DNA of 64,000 nucleotides. Origin: Oscarella lobularis (lineage: Eukaryota; Porifera; Homoscleromorpha; Homosclerophorida; Oscarellidae). The stretch spans positions 682,001 through 746,000 of the forward strand of contig NC_089180.1 of the NCBI RefSeq assembly GCF_947507565.1, given 5' to 3'. The notes under the pieces are model-generated. The model did not search any database. It was not told where the DNA came from and saw nothing but the letters and a program-made list of their open reading frames with translations. Shown here piece after piece: positions 36,401 through 47,100 of this stretch (position 1 is the stretch's first letter; the number at the start of each line of letters is the position of its first letter). A program made the translations under genes and the position numbers.

Positions 36401-36656
36401 AACTCGTCTTCGTCCTAGAGAGGGTTTGCGCGTCGAATTGGATGACGACTCTTACGGTGGTCGGTTTTTCTCTCACCAATCCAGGCGAGAACTCGAGATC
36501 GAGATCTGAAGACGAATCGCTCGCTTCTGCGTCGTTTTCGTCGACGAATGTCGTTCCCACTTCGACGATTTCGCCCGTTGCGGAAAGAACGTCGTGCAGA
36601 TTTTCCGTGCTTCGGCGCAATTCGTCTCCAATAGGAACGCCGAGATTCGTCGCCAT
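33454..36656 (-). CDS. VPS8: VPS8, N-terminal part (CORVET tethering subunit)
   Basis: Subunit of the CORVET complex that tethers early endosomes through Rab5 (family knowledge). Start ATG at 36656, exon 36477-36656 (acidic, SDSSSDLDLEFSPGL). Exon 36257-36414 has DEDEFDLPTLDTVPTLESIL. Many small exons then give the WD/beta-propeller region: AQLDSGFPTAL, VIAIGTSRGLVLVF, GQYGAISATGFNTDSTRL, MWDVVAGKLLRTITDAH, EPLHMGFMQSRHPLNHYSL and ATGGNVSRAL. The start of the alpha-helical part follows: LVSENRFLDALALGVAFYRG (34106-34186), ALALMPDMPTKGEQYEF, then SKAAFLHRLEPYILSDK and LTSLSPFVLKDF (33454 on). Family members are about 1,400 residues long with a C-terminal RING; nothing beyond roughly residue 550 was found. 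One in-frame TGA lies in the propeller exon near 35365 (FTDNLT-stop-ALFSDS). Truncated gene, or later exons missed. Confidence 0.87.
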
Positions 36657-36721
36657 ATTGAAGAACGTGCGCTAGTACTAGCGCTAAAAAGGGCAAAGTC
36701 CAAAACAACCGCAGTAAAATT
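36657..36721. other. 65-bp spacer between EXD2 stop and VPS8 start
   Basis: Both genes lie on the minus strand with only about 65 bp between the EXD2 stop codon and the VPS8 ATG. This must contain the EXD2 3' end and VPS8 5' leader or promoter unless these overlap the coding regions. Confidence 0.75.
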
Positions 36722-38956
36722 CTATTGATTATGCGTAACTGACCAGTACGCGGGAAGATATTGAGGATGCATAGTGTCTAAAAAGTGCTGACGCCACATT
36801 CGTTCAAAATCCTTCAACTTGCCTTGAGCCTTCGCTGCTGCAATAACCATCTCCCCATGGGAAACGTACTCTTCGTCGAGTGTTCTAACATAAATGAAAT
36901 GATCAACGTTTTTCAAACCACATATAAAAACATCATGTACTTATTAGCATCCATAGAAGCCGATTCTTTCAAAAGATCCTCGGATATCTCTTCCACGTCA
37001 TAGTGATCTTTTAGAACCGACTCAAGGTTCGTTTTTCTTTGCTGTGGCAACCGATGTTTCTTCTGCATAAGAGCGCTAAAAACGAGTCATTCATCAAACA
37101 CACTGTGATTACAGAGAGAAGAACAAAAGTAGCTAAATACGTTATACAGTTTAATTAATTAAAAAAACGTACAAATAAACTTACTTTGCAGCTGATCGTA
37201 CCCTAACCAGCTGAGGATTCCGGCTCTGTCTTGCCGCCTGCGAACCGCTTACGGGAGCGCGATAGTCTGCAGCCAATTTTTGTCGCAGCAAACCGTCGTG
37301 GTAGTCTGATAAGCGATGGCAATCAGTGCAGAGAAGAAGAACGTCGTGAGAACGGTGATTCTTCATGTCAGCAGGAAAGTACCTAAAACACGACGTAATT
37401 ACAGTACAACTAATTTTTCTAAACCACCGGTGTCTCACTTTCTGTATTCGTGAGGCACAACATTCTTTCGCAGGTACGAATTATCTTTGCCGCACACAAC
37501 GTACACGTTCAACTTGTTCGCGAGGTAGTACTTCCGCGATTCGTCTGGCACACCAGATGGCTCAAAATTGAGTCGAGCTGTAGGAGGATCCTCGCAGACA
37601 ATTTCTATACGCAGGCCAAATACACAAACTAAAGTTTCTCAGTACCCTCTGCTTAGACCCCCCTTTACAGTACGAACTTAGGAAGGTCAGCAGAGAGCCC
37701 TATGTGTCTTGGCTGACCTGCTAGGCTCCGTTTGAGATACCAATCAATTTTTCGCCTATCACAAGTGCAGAGAAGAATGCCGTTCGGAGCTTCGAGTTGG
37801 CAATTGTCATAAAGCGGCGAATGACGCGTAGCGTAAGAACTCGCTTTTGGCTTTAGCGGCTTACAGCCTTTCTTATTCTGCACATTTGCTAGACCACGCG
37901 CACACTGTGCCGCTTCTTCTTATTTACCTTATTGAGTTTCTTTGATATATACTTAAATGGCACGTCAATTACAGTTTCATAGGCTCCAATTCCGTCCTTC
38001 CACAATTCGCGTCCGTTATCCCAGGACATCAAGCGTTCAAAGATCTTTACAGCCACATAGGCATCATTGGCAGCGTACATAACCTAAGGAAGAGAAGCGA
38101 GATGTCAGATCCATATGCTAGCAATCCTCTACAGCAATAACTCTTACCTGCTTATCTGTCAAAAATTCAGCTCGCCAATTGCTGCATCGTACGCGAAACG
38201 ATTTTTCCAGCGCAACGCCGAGCACTGTTGCAGCAAGCGACTGCAAACCGCTGGCGCGCTCTATCACCGTTCCGCCGCCAGTCCACCAGCTGTAGCGACA
38301 TCGCGTTGCAATGTGACGCAAGTCCAAGCAGCCGCCCACGCGTACGCCGTAGTCATTTTGAAGTCGAACGGCATCCTCGCACACGGCAACGCCCACTTTC
38401 AAAATTCTAAAAACAAAAACGCTTTAATTAATTAATTAATTAAAATTCAAAATTTTTTGTTATCGGTTGAAATCTGCCCTCTATTTAATTAAAATTGAAA
38501 ACTTTTCGAAAAATTTTCAGAAATCCCTTCTCGTCGAAAATGAACGTTGTTTTCCTCTTACGATTTATTCTCTATCATTTCTTCGAGCTTCTTCGGAAAC
38601 TTTCCGCGCATCTTTCGCAGTCGAACGAGCACGGCTCGATCTAACGTTGCTAGTTGAAGCAAATCGACTTTAGTTCGGGCGACGTCGCCGCTTTTGCCGC
38701 CCCCGCTTTTGTTGCCGCGTAGGGACGGCGAATTGGCCCACTCGCAGTCGAGACCGACGACGGCGGGTCTCTCCGGTCCTAATAAGCCTTCGACGACTTC
38801 GTTGCACGCCGCTTCGCTATCGACGACGACGATGCGACTCAGATCGAGCAGAGACGTCACGTCGAGGCGACGGGCGCGACGCGAGAACCCCCAAAAGGCG
38901 CTGATTACCGCTGAACTGTCGATGTTAGAAGCCTCGCGGCAAGCAAATGGGCTCAC
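36722..38956 (-). CDS. EXD2: EXD2, DEDDy 3'-5' exonuclease domain protein
   Basis: RNase D/WRN-type 3'-5' exonuclease linked to DNA end resection and mitochondrial RNA handling (family knowledge). Eight exons, all frames intact: 38562-38956, 38148-38406, 37928-38083, 37718-37888, 37439-37604, 37185-37382, 36941-37075 and 36722-36884. Exo I is VVGLDCEW followed by VDLLQLAT. Exo II is KVGVAVCEDA...GCLDLRHIA. Exo III is YAANDAYVA (Y-x3-D), so all catalytic residues are present. The C-terminal part has the EXD2-specific zinc-binding HNH-like region: SPLYDNCQLEAPNG, VVCGKDNSYLRKNVVPHEY, and LLLCTDCHRLSDYHD. It ends with WRQHFLDTMHPQYLPAYWSV. Start chosen as the first ATG (38956); no transmembrane segment is evident at the N-terminus. 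This is one of the few undamaged genes in the window. Confidence 0.94.
38423..38445. repeat. (AATT)n tract in an EXD2 intron
   Basis: TTAATTAATT repeated, within the first EXD2 intron; third instance of the same tract in the window. Confidence 0.85.
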
Positions 38957-39476
38957 CGGTTAGAGTCCCGACCGCTGTAAGAGCGCAAAGAGTCGTTCGA
39001 GACCACGCTGACATCGCTGACATCGTTTATGCGCGCGTTAGCGATTGACTTTGCAAGTTTGCAAATTATCAACCAGAGCGTGGGCACTCACCAAAATCAG
39101 AGCTGCCAAAATTTTTCGTCTTCTACTAAGCTTTAGTTCTTCATTTCTGACTCTACCGTGCAGCAAATTAAATCGAATCTTCGACGTCACACTACGTCAC
39201 GATCCCGGTGACTGCGACCACCGACCCGCCCACCGAATAAAACATCGTTTATAGCAAGGAGAAGACGCGAAGTTGTGTCTGTCGGTAAGAAAGACGAAAA
39301 ATCCCCTCCCGGTCTCTGCCTCACGAAGCGAAGAGCGGAAACGCTTCTCGCGTGGGTCCTTCGCGCGTGGGAGTCGATCGTTCGGCGGATCCTCCCGTTC
39401 GCCGCGTCTCTCTCTCCCCCAAATCGCTACGCATCGCTCACATCCCGCGACCGGATCTCTCCTCGCGCAGATTCGC
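38957..39476. promoter_or_regulatory. Divergent promoter region of EXD2 and the filamin-repeat gene
   Basis: About 520 bp between two divergent start codons (EXD2 at 38956 on minus, filamin-type at 39477 on plus). It is GC-rich near the plus gene, with an open frame upstream of the ATG that lacks an actin-binding domain. It must hold promoter and 5' leader for both genes. No TATA-type element stands out. Confidence 0.5.
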
Positions 39477-40920
39477 ATGTCGTCGGCGGCGAATTGTTGC
39501 CAATTAGGCGTCCTCGGCCTCAAGGGCGGCCTCCAGGGCACCCACTGCGAATTCTTCGTCGAAATGCCGTCGCGCGAGAAGCAGAAGCCGGACGGAAGCG
39601 AATTGATGATGAACATCAAGGGCCCGTCGAAGGCGGTTATAAGCCGCGCCGCCGATGCCGGTTTCAACGTCGACTATTTTCCTACCGAACCGGGCGACTA
39701 CACGCTGACGGTTCTCTGCGATGGCGAGCACGTGCCCGGCAGTCCGTTCAGTGTCAAGGTGCGGGGGCGTGGTTAAAACTTCTGAGTTTTCGTTTTCTTC
39801 TACTATGATTTCTCTAGGTTTTGCCTAATGTTAATTATAAGTCGCCCGGGGAGACGACTGGGTATTATATGAAGTGCATTGCCAAGGGGCCTGGTTTGAA
39901 GCGAGGCGAGGTCGGAAAGCTGTGTCTTTTCACTGTCGACGTTCATAACGCCGGTCACGGAAAATTGGCGCTGTCGCTCACCGGTCCGGCTAAAACGGAT
40001 CTGATGAAGGGAAATGCGTCGACTGGTTACGATTATCAGTTTGTGCCCAAGGTGACGGGCGAGTACGTCTTGCGCATTACGTTCTCGGAGAATGACATTC
40101 CTGGGAGCCCTTTCACAATTCACGTCACGGATCCGATATCCGCTGGTGGAGGAATGAATTCAGTTAAACAAGGTATGAGATTCTTGTTGCTTTGAGGGGA
40201 GGGGAGGAAAGGAGACGCTCATAAAAGAGACAGACCAGAGAAATTAAGCGAAATTGCATTCCTCTTTAGAATCCAGTCGAGTTCGATCAGGCGGTGGTGG
40301 TGGCGGCGGCGGCGGCGGCGGCGCGACTGTTCAAATTGGAGTCGGCAGTGGCGGCGAAGCGGCCAGGTGTCGTGCCTTTGGAGACGGTCTCGTTCGCAGC
40401 GTCGCTCTCGAACCGACGACGTTCTACGTTGACTGTCGCGGTGCCGGCGGCGGCGGCAAGCTCTACATTCGCATGACGGGTCCGTCGAAGACGGAACTCG
40501 TCGAAGTCGAACGCGGCTACGCGTTCCAATACACGACCAAAGCGCCCGGAAAATACGAGCTGCTCTTGCTGTTCAACGAGGTACACGTGCCCGGATCGCC
40601 GTTTTCCATTGTCGTTGCTGAGAATCCGAACCACAAGGGACCGTACAGTTTTCCTGAGAAGGTTACTGTGAATGGGGCTGGCTTGAGAGGGGGACGATCC
40701 GGCGTCGCTTGCACGTTCTACGTCGATATGTCTGATGCCGGTGCTCGTACATTGAGCGTCGAGATTCAAGGTCCCGACGAGGCTCCCATCTTGGAAAGCA
40801 CGACAATGGGCAGACTATTGTCAGCTATACGCCACCAATGCGAGGAACCTACCAAATTTCAGTGCGATTCTCTGACGTTCACGTGACGGGATCGCCTTTT
40901 GAAGTTCACATACAGTAAGG
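39477..40920 (+). CDS. Short filamin-repeat protein (four filamin/ABP280 Ig repeats)
   Basis: Three exons: 39477-39758, 39818-40172 and 40270-40920, with introns of 59 and 97 nt. Four filamin-type Ig repeats are visible, each ending in the filamin signature: HVPGSPFSVKV, DIPGSPFTIHV, HVPGSPFSIVV and HVTGSPFEVHI. A Gly-rich linker (GGC/GGT run at 40291-40322, eleven Gly) separates repeats 2 and 3. Full filamins begin with two calponin-homology actin-binding domains and have over 20 repeats. Here neither actin-binding domain nor a longer tail is present, so it may act as a scaffold fragment or be a family member of its own. The frame breaks by one base near 40795-40802, between repeat-4 strands, then continues to TAA at 40918. 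The ATG was chosen because the upstream open frame (to about 39273) is low-complexity. Confidence 0.83.
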
Positions 40921-41072
40921 GCAATAGAAGAATTACCCCAAACACAAAAGCTCCAGTCATGTGTTGAATTGATGATGTGACGCAATGTAGTAGTGATGTA
41001 GAATGACACAGCACAGCGAGGACATGAAGTGATTATTTAGACGATTGACTCAGTTAATTAGCGTTTCTTTCT

Positions 41073-41091
41073 CACGTGATGCGACCACGTG
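41073..41091. promoter_or_regulatory. Paired inverted E-boxes upstream of TMTC4
   Basis: Two CACGTG hexamers at 41073-41078 and 41086-41091 form an inverted repeat (TCTCACGTG...CACGTGAGA), 57-75 bp before the TMTC4 ATG. This is a likely bHLH-zip (USF/MITF/Myc class) site. Confidence 0.5.
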
Positions 41092-41147
41092 AGAACGTAT
41101 CTCCGGTCCGGGACGTGTTTACCTTCTCGCTCGACTCGACGTAAGGG

Positions 41148-43274
41148 ATGCCAAGCGACGGCAGCGGCGGCGTTCTCCCGCAGCATAGTCCAACGACGAC
41201 GTGCACGCTCGTCGCCGTCGTGGCACTCGTCACCTATCTATCGAGTCTCGACGCCGAATTCGTCTTCGACGACAGCGAGGCGATCGTCGGAAACGCTGAC
41301 GTCACCGATCCGGACACGCCCGTCGCCGACCTGTTCGCCAACGACTTCTGGGGCACGCTAATGACGTCGAAATCGAGCCACAAATCGTATCGGCCTCTCA
41401 CCGTGCTCACGTTTCGCTGGAATCGCTGGCTCGCCGGCGGTCTCGATCCCGTCGGCTTTCATCTCGTCAACATCGTCCGGCACGCGATCGCCAGCGTTGG
41501 AGTCTTTCTTATTTTACGGGCTCTTGTACGACGCGTGGGCGCGGCGAGTCGCGGCGTCGCGCCGCTCGCCGCTCTCCTCTTCGCCGTGCATCCCATTCAC
41601 GCGGAAAGCGTCGCCGGAATCGTCGGCCGCGCCGATCTCTTATCCGCTCTATGCTACCTTCTCGTTCTCTACGTCTACGACCGAGGCGCTTCCTCGAACG
41701 GGCCCCCCGCGCGTCGTCGCTCTATTTCTCGCCGTCGTCTTGTGCGCGCTGGCCATGCTATTCAAAGAGCAAGGCATCACGGCGGCCGGCATCTGTTTCG
41801 TCTACGATCTGATCGTTCTGTGCGAAGTGGATGAAATTCGAAAATTTCGAACGAAAACGTGGTTACCGGGATTTTTGACGCGGCAATTGGCAATGGGACT
41901 TGGCGTCGGTTTCGCGCTGGCTTATCGATTTCAACTCATGGGCGGGGCCGGTCCGCCAACTTTTCAAGCCGTCGACAATCCGGCATCATTTTCCAATTCG
42001 ACTCTCACAAGATTCTTCACCTACAACTACGTCTATTCGCTCAACGCTTGGCTTTTGGTCAATCCGTGGTGGCTCTGTTTCGATTGGTCAATGGGTTGCG
42101 TGCCTCTCGTCGAACAGCCCGCGCGAGATCCGCGAATACTCGCTCCGATTTTATTTTGGTTAATACTCGGGAGCCTCATCCGGATCGATCGACGCGTCGC
42201 TTGCTCGCACTCGGTTTCGCTCTGCTCGTCATTCCCTTTCTTCCCGCGTCGAATCTCTTCTTTCGAGTCGGCTTCGTCGTCGTCGAACGAAATCTTTATC
42301 TGCCGTCGATCGGATTCTGTCTCGTTCTTTCCGTCGCCGCGACGCACGTCTATCGATGCGCGACGTGGAAGCGAACGACGAAGGCGTGCGTCTACGCGCT
42401 CCTCGCGCTCTACGCCGCGCAAGCGTTTGCGCGCGCCGCCGCCTGGCGCACGGAAACGAGTCTCTTCGAATCGGGCTTGCGCGTGTGTCCGCGCAACGCC
42501 AAAGTCCACTACAACGTCGGAAAATTGCTATCGGAGAGCGGTCGCGACAACGATCTGTCCGTCGCGCACTATCGCGAGGCCGTTCGCCTTCATCCCGGCT
42601 ACGATCAAGCGTGGAACAATTTGGGTAATCTGTTGAAGGATAGCGGCGACGTCGTCGAAGCGGAAGCGTGCTTGCATCGAGCGCTCGCCGCGAACGCGGA
42701 ATTCGCCGCCGCCTGGATGAATCTCGGAATCGTCAAGGCGGCGCTCGGCAAGACGGACGAGGCGGAGAACTGCTATCGCACGGCTATCAAACATCGACGA
42801 AAGTATCCGGACGCTTTTTATAATCTCGGGAATCTTTACATCGAGTTGAAGCGCGTCGACGAGGCGGCAACGGCGTTTCGAAATGCGACTCGTCTCAAGG
42901 CGACGCACGTCAATGCCTGGTTGAATCTCGCGCTGTTGCACGAAAACGGCGGTCGGCTCGTCGAAGCGGAATCGGTTTTGGAAGAGGCGCGACGGCACTT
43001 GCCGGATCACGTTGGATTTGCGTCGAATTTGGCGAACGTTTTGGCGAAGCAGGGCCGGTTTGATGAGTCGGAGCCGTACTATAAGATGGCTATTAGCGCT
43101 GATCCGAAGTCGGCTTCGCTGCACGGAAATTTGGCCGTCATGTATCATCGTGCGGGGAAATTGCGTGGAGCCGAGCGAGAATACGCTCTGAGTCTTGATC
43201 TCGATCCGAGCAATGAACTTATGAAGGATAACCTTCGCAAGCTGGTCAATCAGCGAGCAAAGGAAAACAACTAA
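41148..43274 (+). CDS. TMTC4: TMTC4, transmembrane O-mannosyltransferase with TPR repeats
   Basis: ER multi-pass enzyme of the TMTC family that O-mannosylates cadherin EC domains (family knowledge). It is intron-free over 2.1 kb. N-terminal helix LVAVVALVTYLSSL is followed by the acidic luminal motif FVFDDSEAIV. DFWGTLMTSKSSHKSYRPL is TMTC4-like. Helices follow (LLFAVHPIHAESVAGIVGRA, KEQGITAAG), then the DUF1736 segment GPPTFQAVDNPASF and WLLVNPWWLCFDWSMG, and FLPASNLFFRVGFVV. Seven or more TPRs run from about 42490 to 43240 (e.g. YNVGKLLSESGRDND, AWMNLGIVKAALGKTDEA). Two frame changes, near the C6 run at about 41705 and near 42180, cancel each other: frame 0, then +1, then 0. The stretch between is otherwise perfectly conserved, so sequence error is likely. 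The stop is at 43272. The ATG at 41148 gives the usual N-terminus. Confidence 0.94.
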
Positions 43275-43557
43275 ACAAAGAATACGAATATTTTTTACAA
43301 GTGATTTGTTGATTTTTTTATCTTAGCTATTATCTATGCTGAATCCAGCTCTTGTAATCAAATAATTACACTGTAATCACCTATCACCTTTCAGGTTGGA
43401 CGTTAGAACACTGAGGTGGCAACAAGGCTACCTACAAGTTTAGGTTGGACGGGTTCTGCATTGTTTATAAATTCAGAAGTGTCCATGAACCATGTGGAGT
43501 AAGGAAAGAGCGCCTTTCTATCTAGCCCCCGTTCTATACATAAGGTCAGTCCTAGGG
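43275..43557. other. 3' flank of TMTC4
   Basis: No coding signal; AT-rich, with T runs near 43290-43320. Convergent with the PECR-like fragment. Confidence 0.4.
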
Positions 43558-43782
43558 TCACAATTTACTTTTGTTCCACTGGTAGGTGGGCATCTTGCCA
43601 TGGTCAGAAACATTGAACAAGGACTTGTACACATATGTGCCGGCATCGATAGGAATCGTGACCCCTGAAACGTACGCGGCAGCGGGAGACAAAAGAAAAC
43701 AAACGCCCGAAGACACCTCTTCGGGCGTGCCCATTCTCATAGCCGGTATCTGCGCTCGAACCGACTCAAAGGGGGGCCTCAT
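43558..43782 (-). pseudogene. PECR-like short-chain dehydrogenase, last exon only, C-terminal SKL
   Basis: A 74-residue block preceded by an acceptor (CTACATAG). It encodes the end of an SDR of the peroxisomal trans-2-enoyl-CoA reductase type: IPAMRMGTPEEVSSGVCFLL, SPAAAYVSGVTIPIDAGTYV and VSDHGKMP. These match the C-terminal conserved stretch of PECR. The last three residues are SKL, the classic peroxisomal targeting signal (PTS1). The Rossmann fold, the YxxxK active site and all other exons are absent nearby: the 390 bp upstream on this strand contain no recognisable SDR sequence. It is therefore either a gene remnant or a last exon separated from its gene by a large intron or a misassembly under the neighbouring array. 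Confidence 0.72.
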
Positions 43783-44174
43783 CTATGTAGGAGGGGTCAT
43801 AGGAGGCCGCGTTGGCGTGTACTGACCTTCTTCGGGCAACGCTGTTTGCCCGTTGCTATCCTTCTTCGTCGACGTCGTGCCCGTGCCCGAGCTAGATCAA
43901 TTGTCTTAACACCTTTTCGAGCTGCTTTTTCGCTAACGGTGGATAGTACTGTACAGCGGCGGAGCTGGCGGAGCACGGAGCGGACGAAATCGCGTCATAT
44001 CGACATCCGGGACCACGTAAATCAAAACACCTATTTCTGGTCTGGGTAATCATATGGGGTCATACAGGGCTCTGTGTCATATCGTGTTACATACAGACAA
44101 TTACATAGCAAAAAGCACAGGAAAAATACAAATGCACAGATACACAGTTATATCAGGTCTCTGTCTTTTCCGAG
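43783..44174. other. Spacer between the PECR-like exon and the giant repeat gene
   Basis: No supported coding exon; a Glu/Ala-rich plus-strand frame near 43950 is unconvincing. The left end of the giant gene's 3' UTR should lie here. Confidence 0.35.
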
Positions 44175-47100
44175 TTAGCATCCTACTATTTTGTTACCAG
44201 ACATGTCTCTAATTGCATCATCTTTATAAGCGAGATAGCAATTTTCTTCTTGCTCTGCCTTGGTGCACATTTCAATTCTCTTGATCTCGTTTAGGTCGTA
44301 GATGTCTGTTTCGATATCAATTGCATCCTTTTCGTACGTCGCAATACCGTCATTGGCAAACTCGTGCTCGTACGTAACAACTGTCTCATTATCTCGCAAA
44401 GAAAAGTAAGGAAGAATCAACGTCGTCTCATTTACAGTCTCATCAAAGAACAGCTTCAGACGTCCGGTATTCATATTGAGCGTCCACGAAGTCAATGTGG
44501 GCGGAGTCTGATCAGGCACATAAGTCACGTCCGAAACAGCTGCGAGAGGATTGCTGTTCATATCCTTCACAGTGCTAGATTTTGCAGACAGATACGTAGA
44601 CATCCTTGAAACGGCGAGATCGTCCAAATACTTCAGTTCGTTCAGATCATCGTTGGTTAGTTGAATTTTCAAAATAGTCGAATCTGGCGACACCGAGTCG
44701 TAGAAGCCGGACAGAGTGTACGACGAACCCAAAGGATCGCCGTCGTGAAACGTTATTCCGCTCGTATCGAGACTTCCAGTTCGTACCGTTTCACGAAACG
44801 TCATGGTTAGAAGGCCGAGGTCAAGATCAAAGTCAAAGCCAAGAAGTCGAGGAGAAACACTATCTTCGGTGAATCTGCGAACGCTTTGTCTGCTTTGAGA
44901 CACGACGTCGTTCTCGAATACGTCTTGTATTACCCCAGAAGAAATCTTGACGAAGGTATTGTTATTTGCTGTTGCCAAGCCGGTCAGTCGTTTTATCTCG
45001 TTCAAGTCGTCGGCTCCTAAATCGATTGCGACAATCGGTCCATTGGGAGATGTAATCGTTGAACTGCTATTTGTCAGCGTGTAGGACGCCTTCGTAGCAT
45101 TGAGGCCATCGAATAAAGTTATAAAACCAGTTTGTAGCGTGCTCGCGTCGACCGTTTCAGAAAAAGACGAGTTGTTCGGCTGTTAAGTCGAGGTCGAATT
45201 CCCGCAGAGCTGGGCTAGTGGTGTCTGCTCGATAGTTTGTTACACTGAGAGCGTTGAGTCCATTCACGAGGGACAGCACGTAATGACCGCTCATATCCCT
45301 AATCGTCTCAGAGGGCAAGACGATATATGTTGGATAGTCTGAATGACCGATGAGTCTCGTTTTCAAAGAATTCGCGTCTGTTTCTGACAACGTCAAGTGC
45401 AAAGTCGGCGAGTCTATAGACGAATTTAAGGATCCGCCAGTTAGACTGTAATACAGCATGGGCATGCTGGAAGACGGCGATCTTTGCAGAGTTATGTTCT
45501 CCAGGGAGAACGTCGAGACGTCCATTGTTTCCGAGAAACGAAGAGTCAGCAAAAAGGCGTCCATGTCCAAATCAAAAGATAGCAAACGCGGTTGCGACGA
45601 ATCGTTGACAAATAGAGCCGCTTTCTTTGCATCAGTCGACGGAATGGAAACGATCGCATTTCCGTTCATATCGTCAGCGAAGGCCGACGTAAGACGAATG
45701 TACGTTGTGTCCAGACTAACGGCGAGCCCATGCATCCTTTCGTTTGATTTCGTTGAAGTCAACTGCTGTTAGGTTCATTCTAAAGCTTGTGCCATCAGGA
45801 CTGTTTGATGTTCCTCCAGTAAGAGTGTGCTCGCTATCCACCAAGCCGGAGGCGGATTTCTGCGATTGGAGAGTCAGCTGAGCAAAGTCGATAGACGATC
45901 GACGAATGGGTTCGTCAAAATTCAAGATATTAAAGCCAAAGTCGACGTCCAAGACAAAGCTGGATAGTTGAGGTGACGTCTTGTCTTCGTAAAAATTCGC
46001 CGCACACAGAGTGATTTCTTTGGAATATTGCATCACACCATTAGAACCCATGTCTGCAACAAGCCCATCTTTTGCTAATAGGTAAGTTGTATTAGCTGAC
46101 GTAGCCAATCCATCGTTCAGTTTTACGCTCTCAAGATCAAATTTGCCTAGTTTTAGTACCACAACAGTGGAATCGGCTGTCAGAACGGCTCCTGATATCA
46201 AATCGTGGGAATCATTTCCGGCCACGTTCGACTGCAGAGTAATCAACGTGGCATCAAACGTTGTCGCGCGAACGGTTTCGTCGAAAGTAAAGGTAATCGT
46301 TTCAGCGGTCAGATTCCACGAAAAAGCGACGAGCGAAGGTCTGCTGATGTCGGGAAGAAAACGGAACACTTCTTGACTTCTCACAGATACGACTCATAAT
46401 TGATTCATATCTGCTACGGCGTAATTTGTCAAACTCAAGTACATGGAAGAGGAGTTGACGGCCAGCGCGTCCAATCGCTTTACTTCGTTCAGATCCATGG
46501 TCGAAAGCTTTAGTCGCAGGGACGTGGTAGTTGGCTGAAGAACGCTGGCAAACTGTCTTATCTGATATTTGACAGCACTGCTCTCATTAGAATTCGATAG
46601 GGTGAACTGGTTCGCCAAAACACTGGAGACATTGACGGTCTCGCTGAATGTTAGCAACAGATCTCCGCTATCGGCATCAAAATTGTAACTGAGCAGCCTC
46701 GGGCGAGTCTTGTCGCTGTAAAATGCATCAGCTCTATATGCCTTCGATGAGTTAATTTCGACGAGAGGATTTAGGGCCAAGTCTGTGCCTGCGTCTGACG
46801 TCACTGATAGATACGTATTTTCGGCGAATGAGGCAAGATTTGAAAGGTACTTTATATCATTTAGGTCTTCATCTGATAAGTGAAGTCTCACCAGTGTTGG
46901 TTCTGTAGAATTGAAGGGAGCAACCGATACGTATCCACCAGTCAAAGTGAAGTTGACACTTCCTTGTTCTGAAGGAAACGACAGCAATGTAATGCTGGTA
47001 GTATCTGTCAGTTGGAATGCTTCAGAAAAGGTAAAGAGGAGAACGCCAGCATTGACGTCCAAAGAATACGATAGTAATATTGGTCGTTCTCTGTCAGCTT

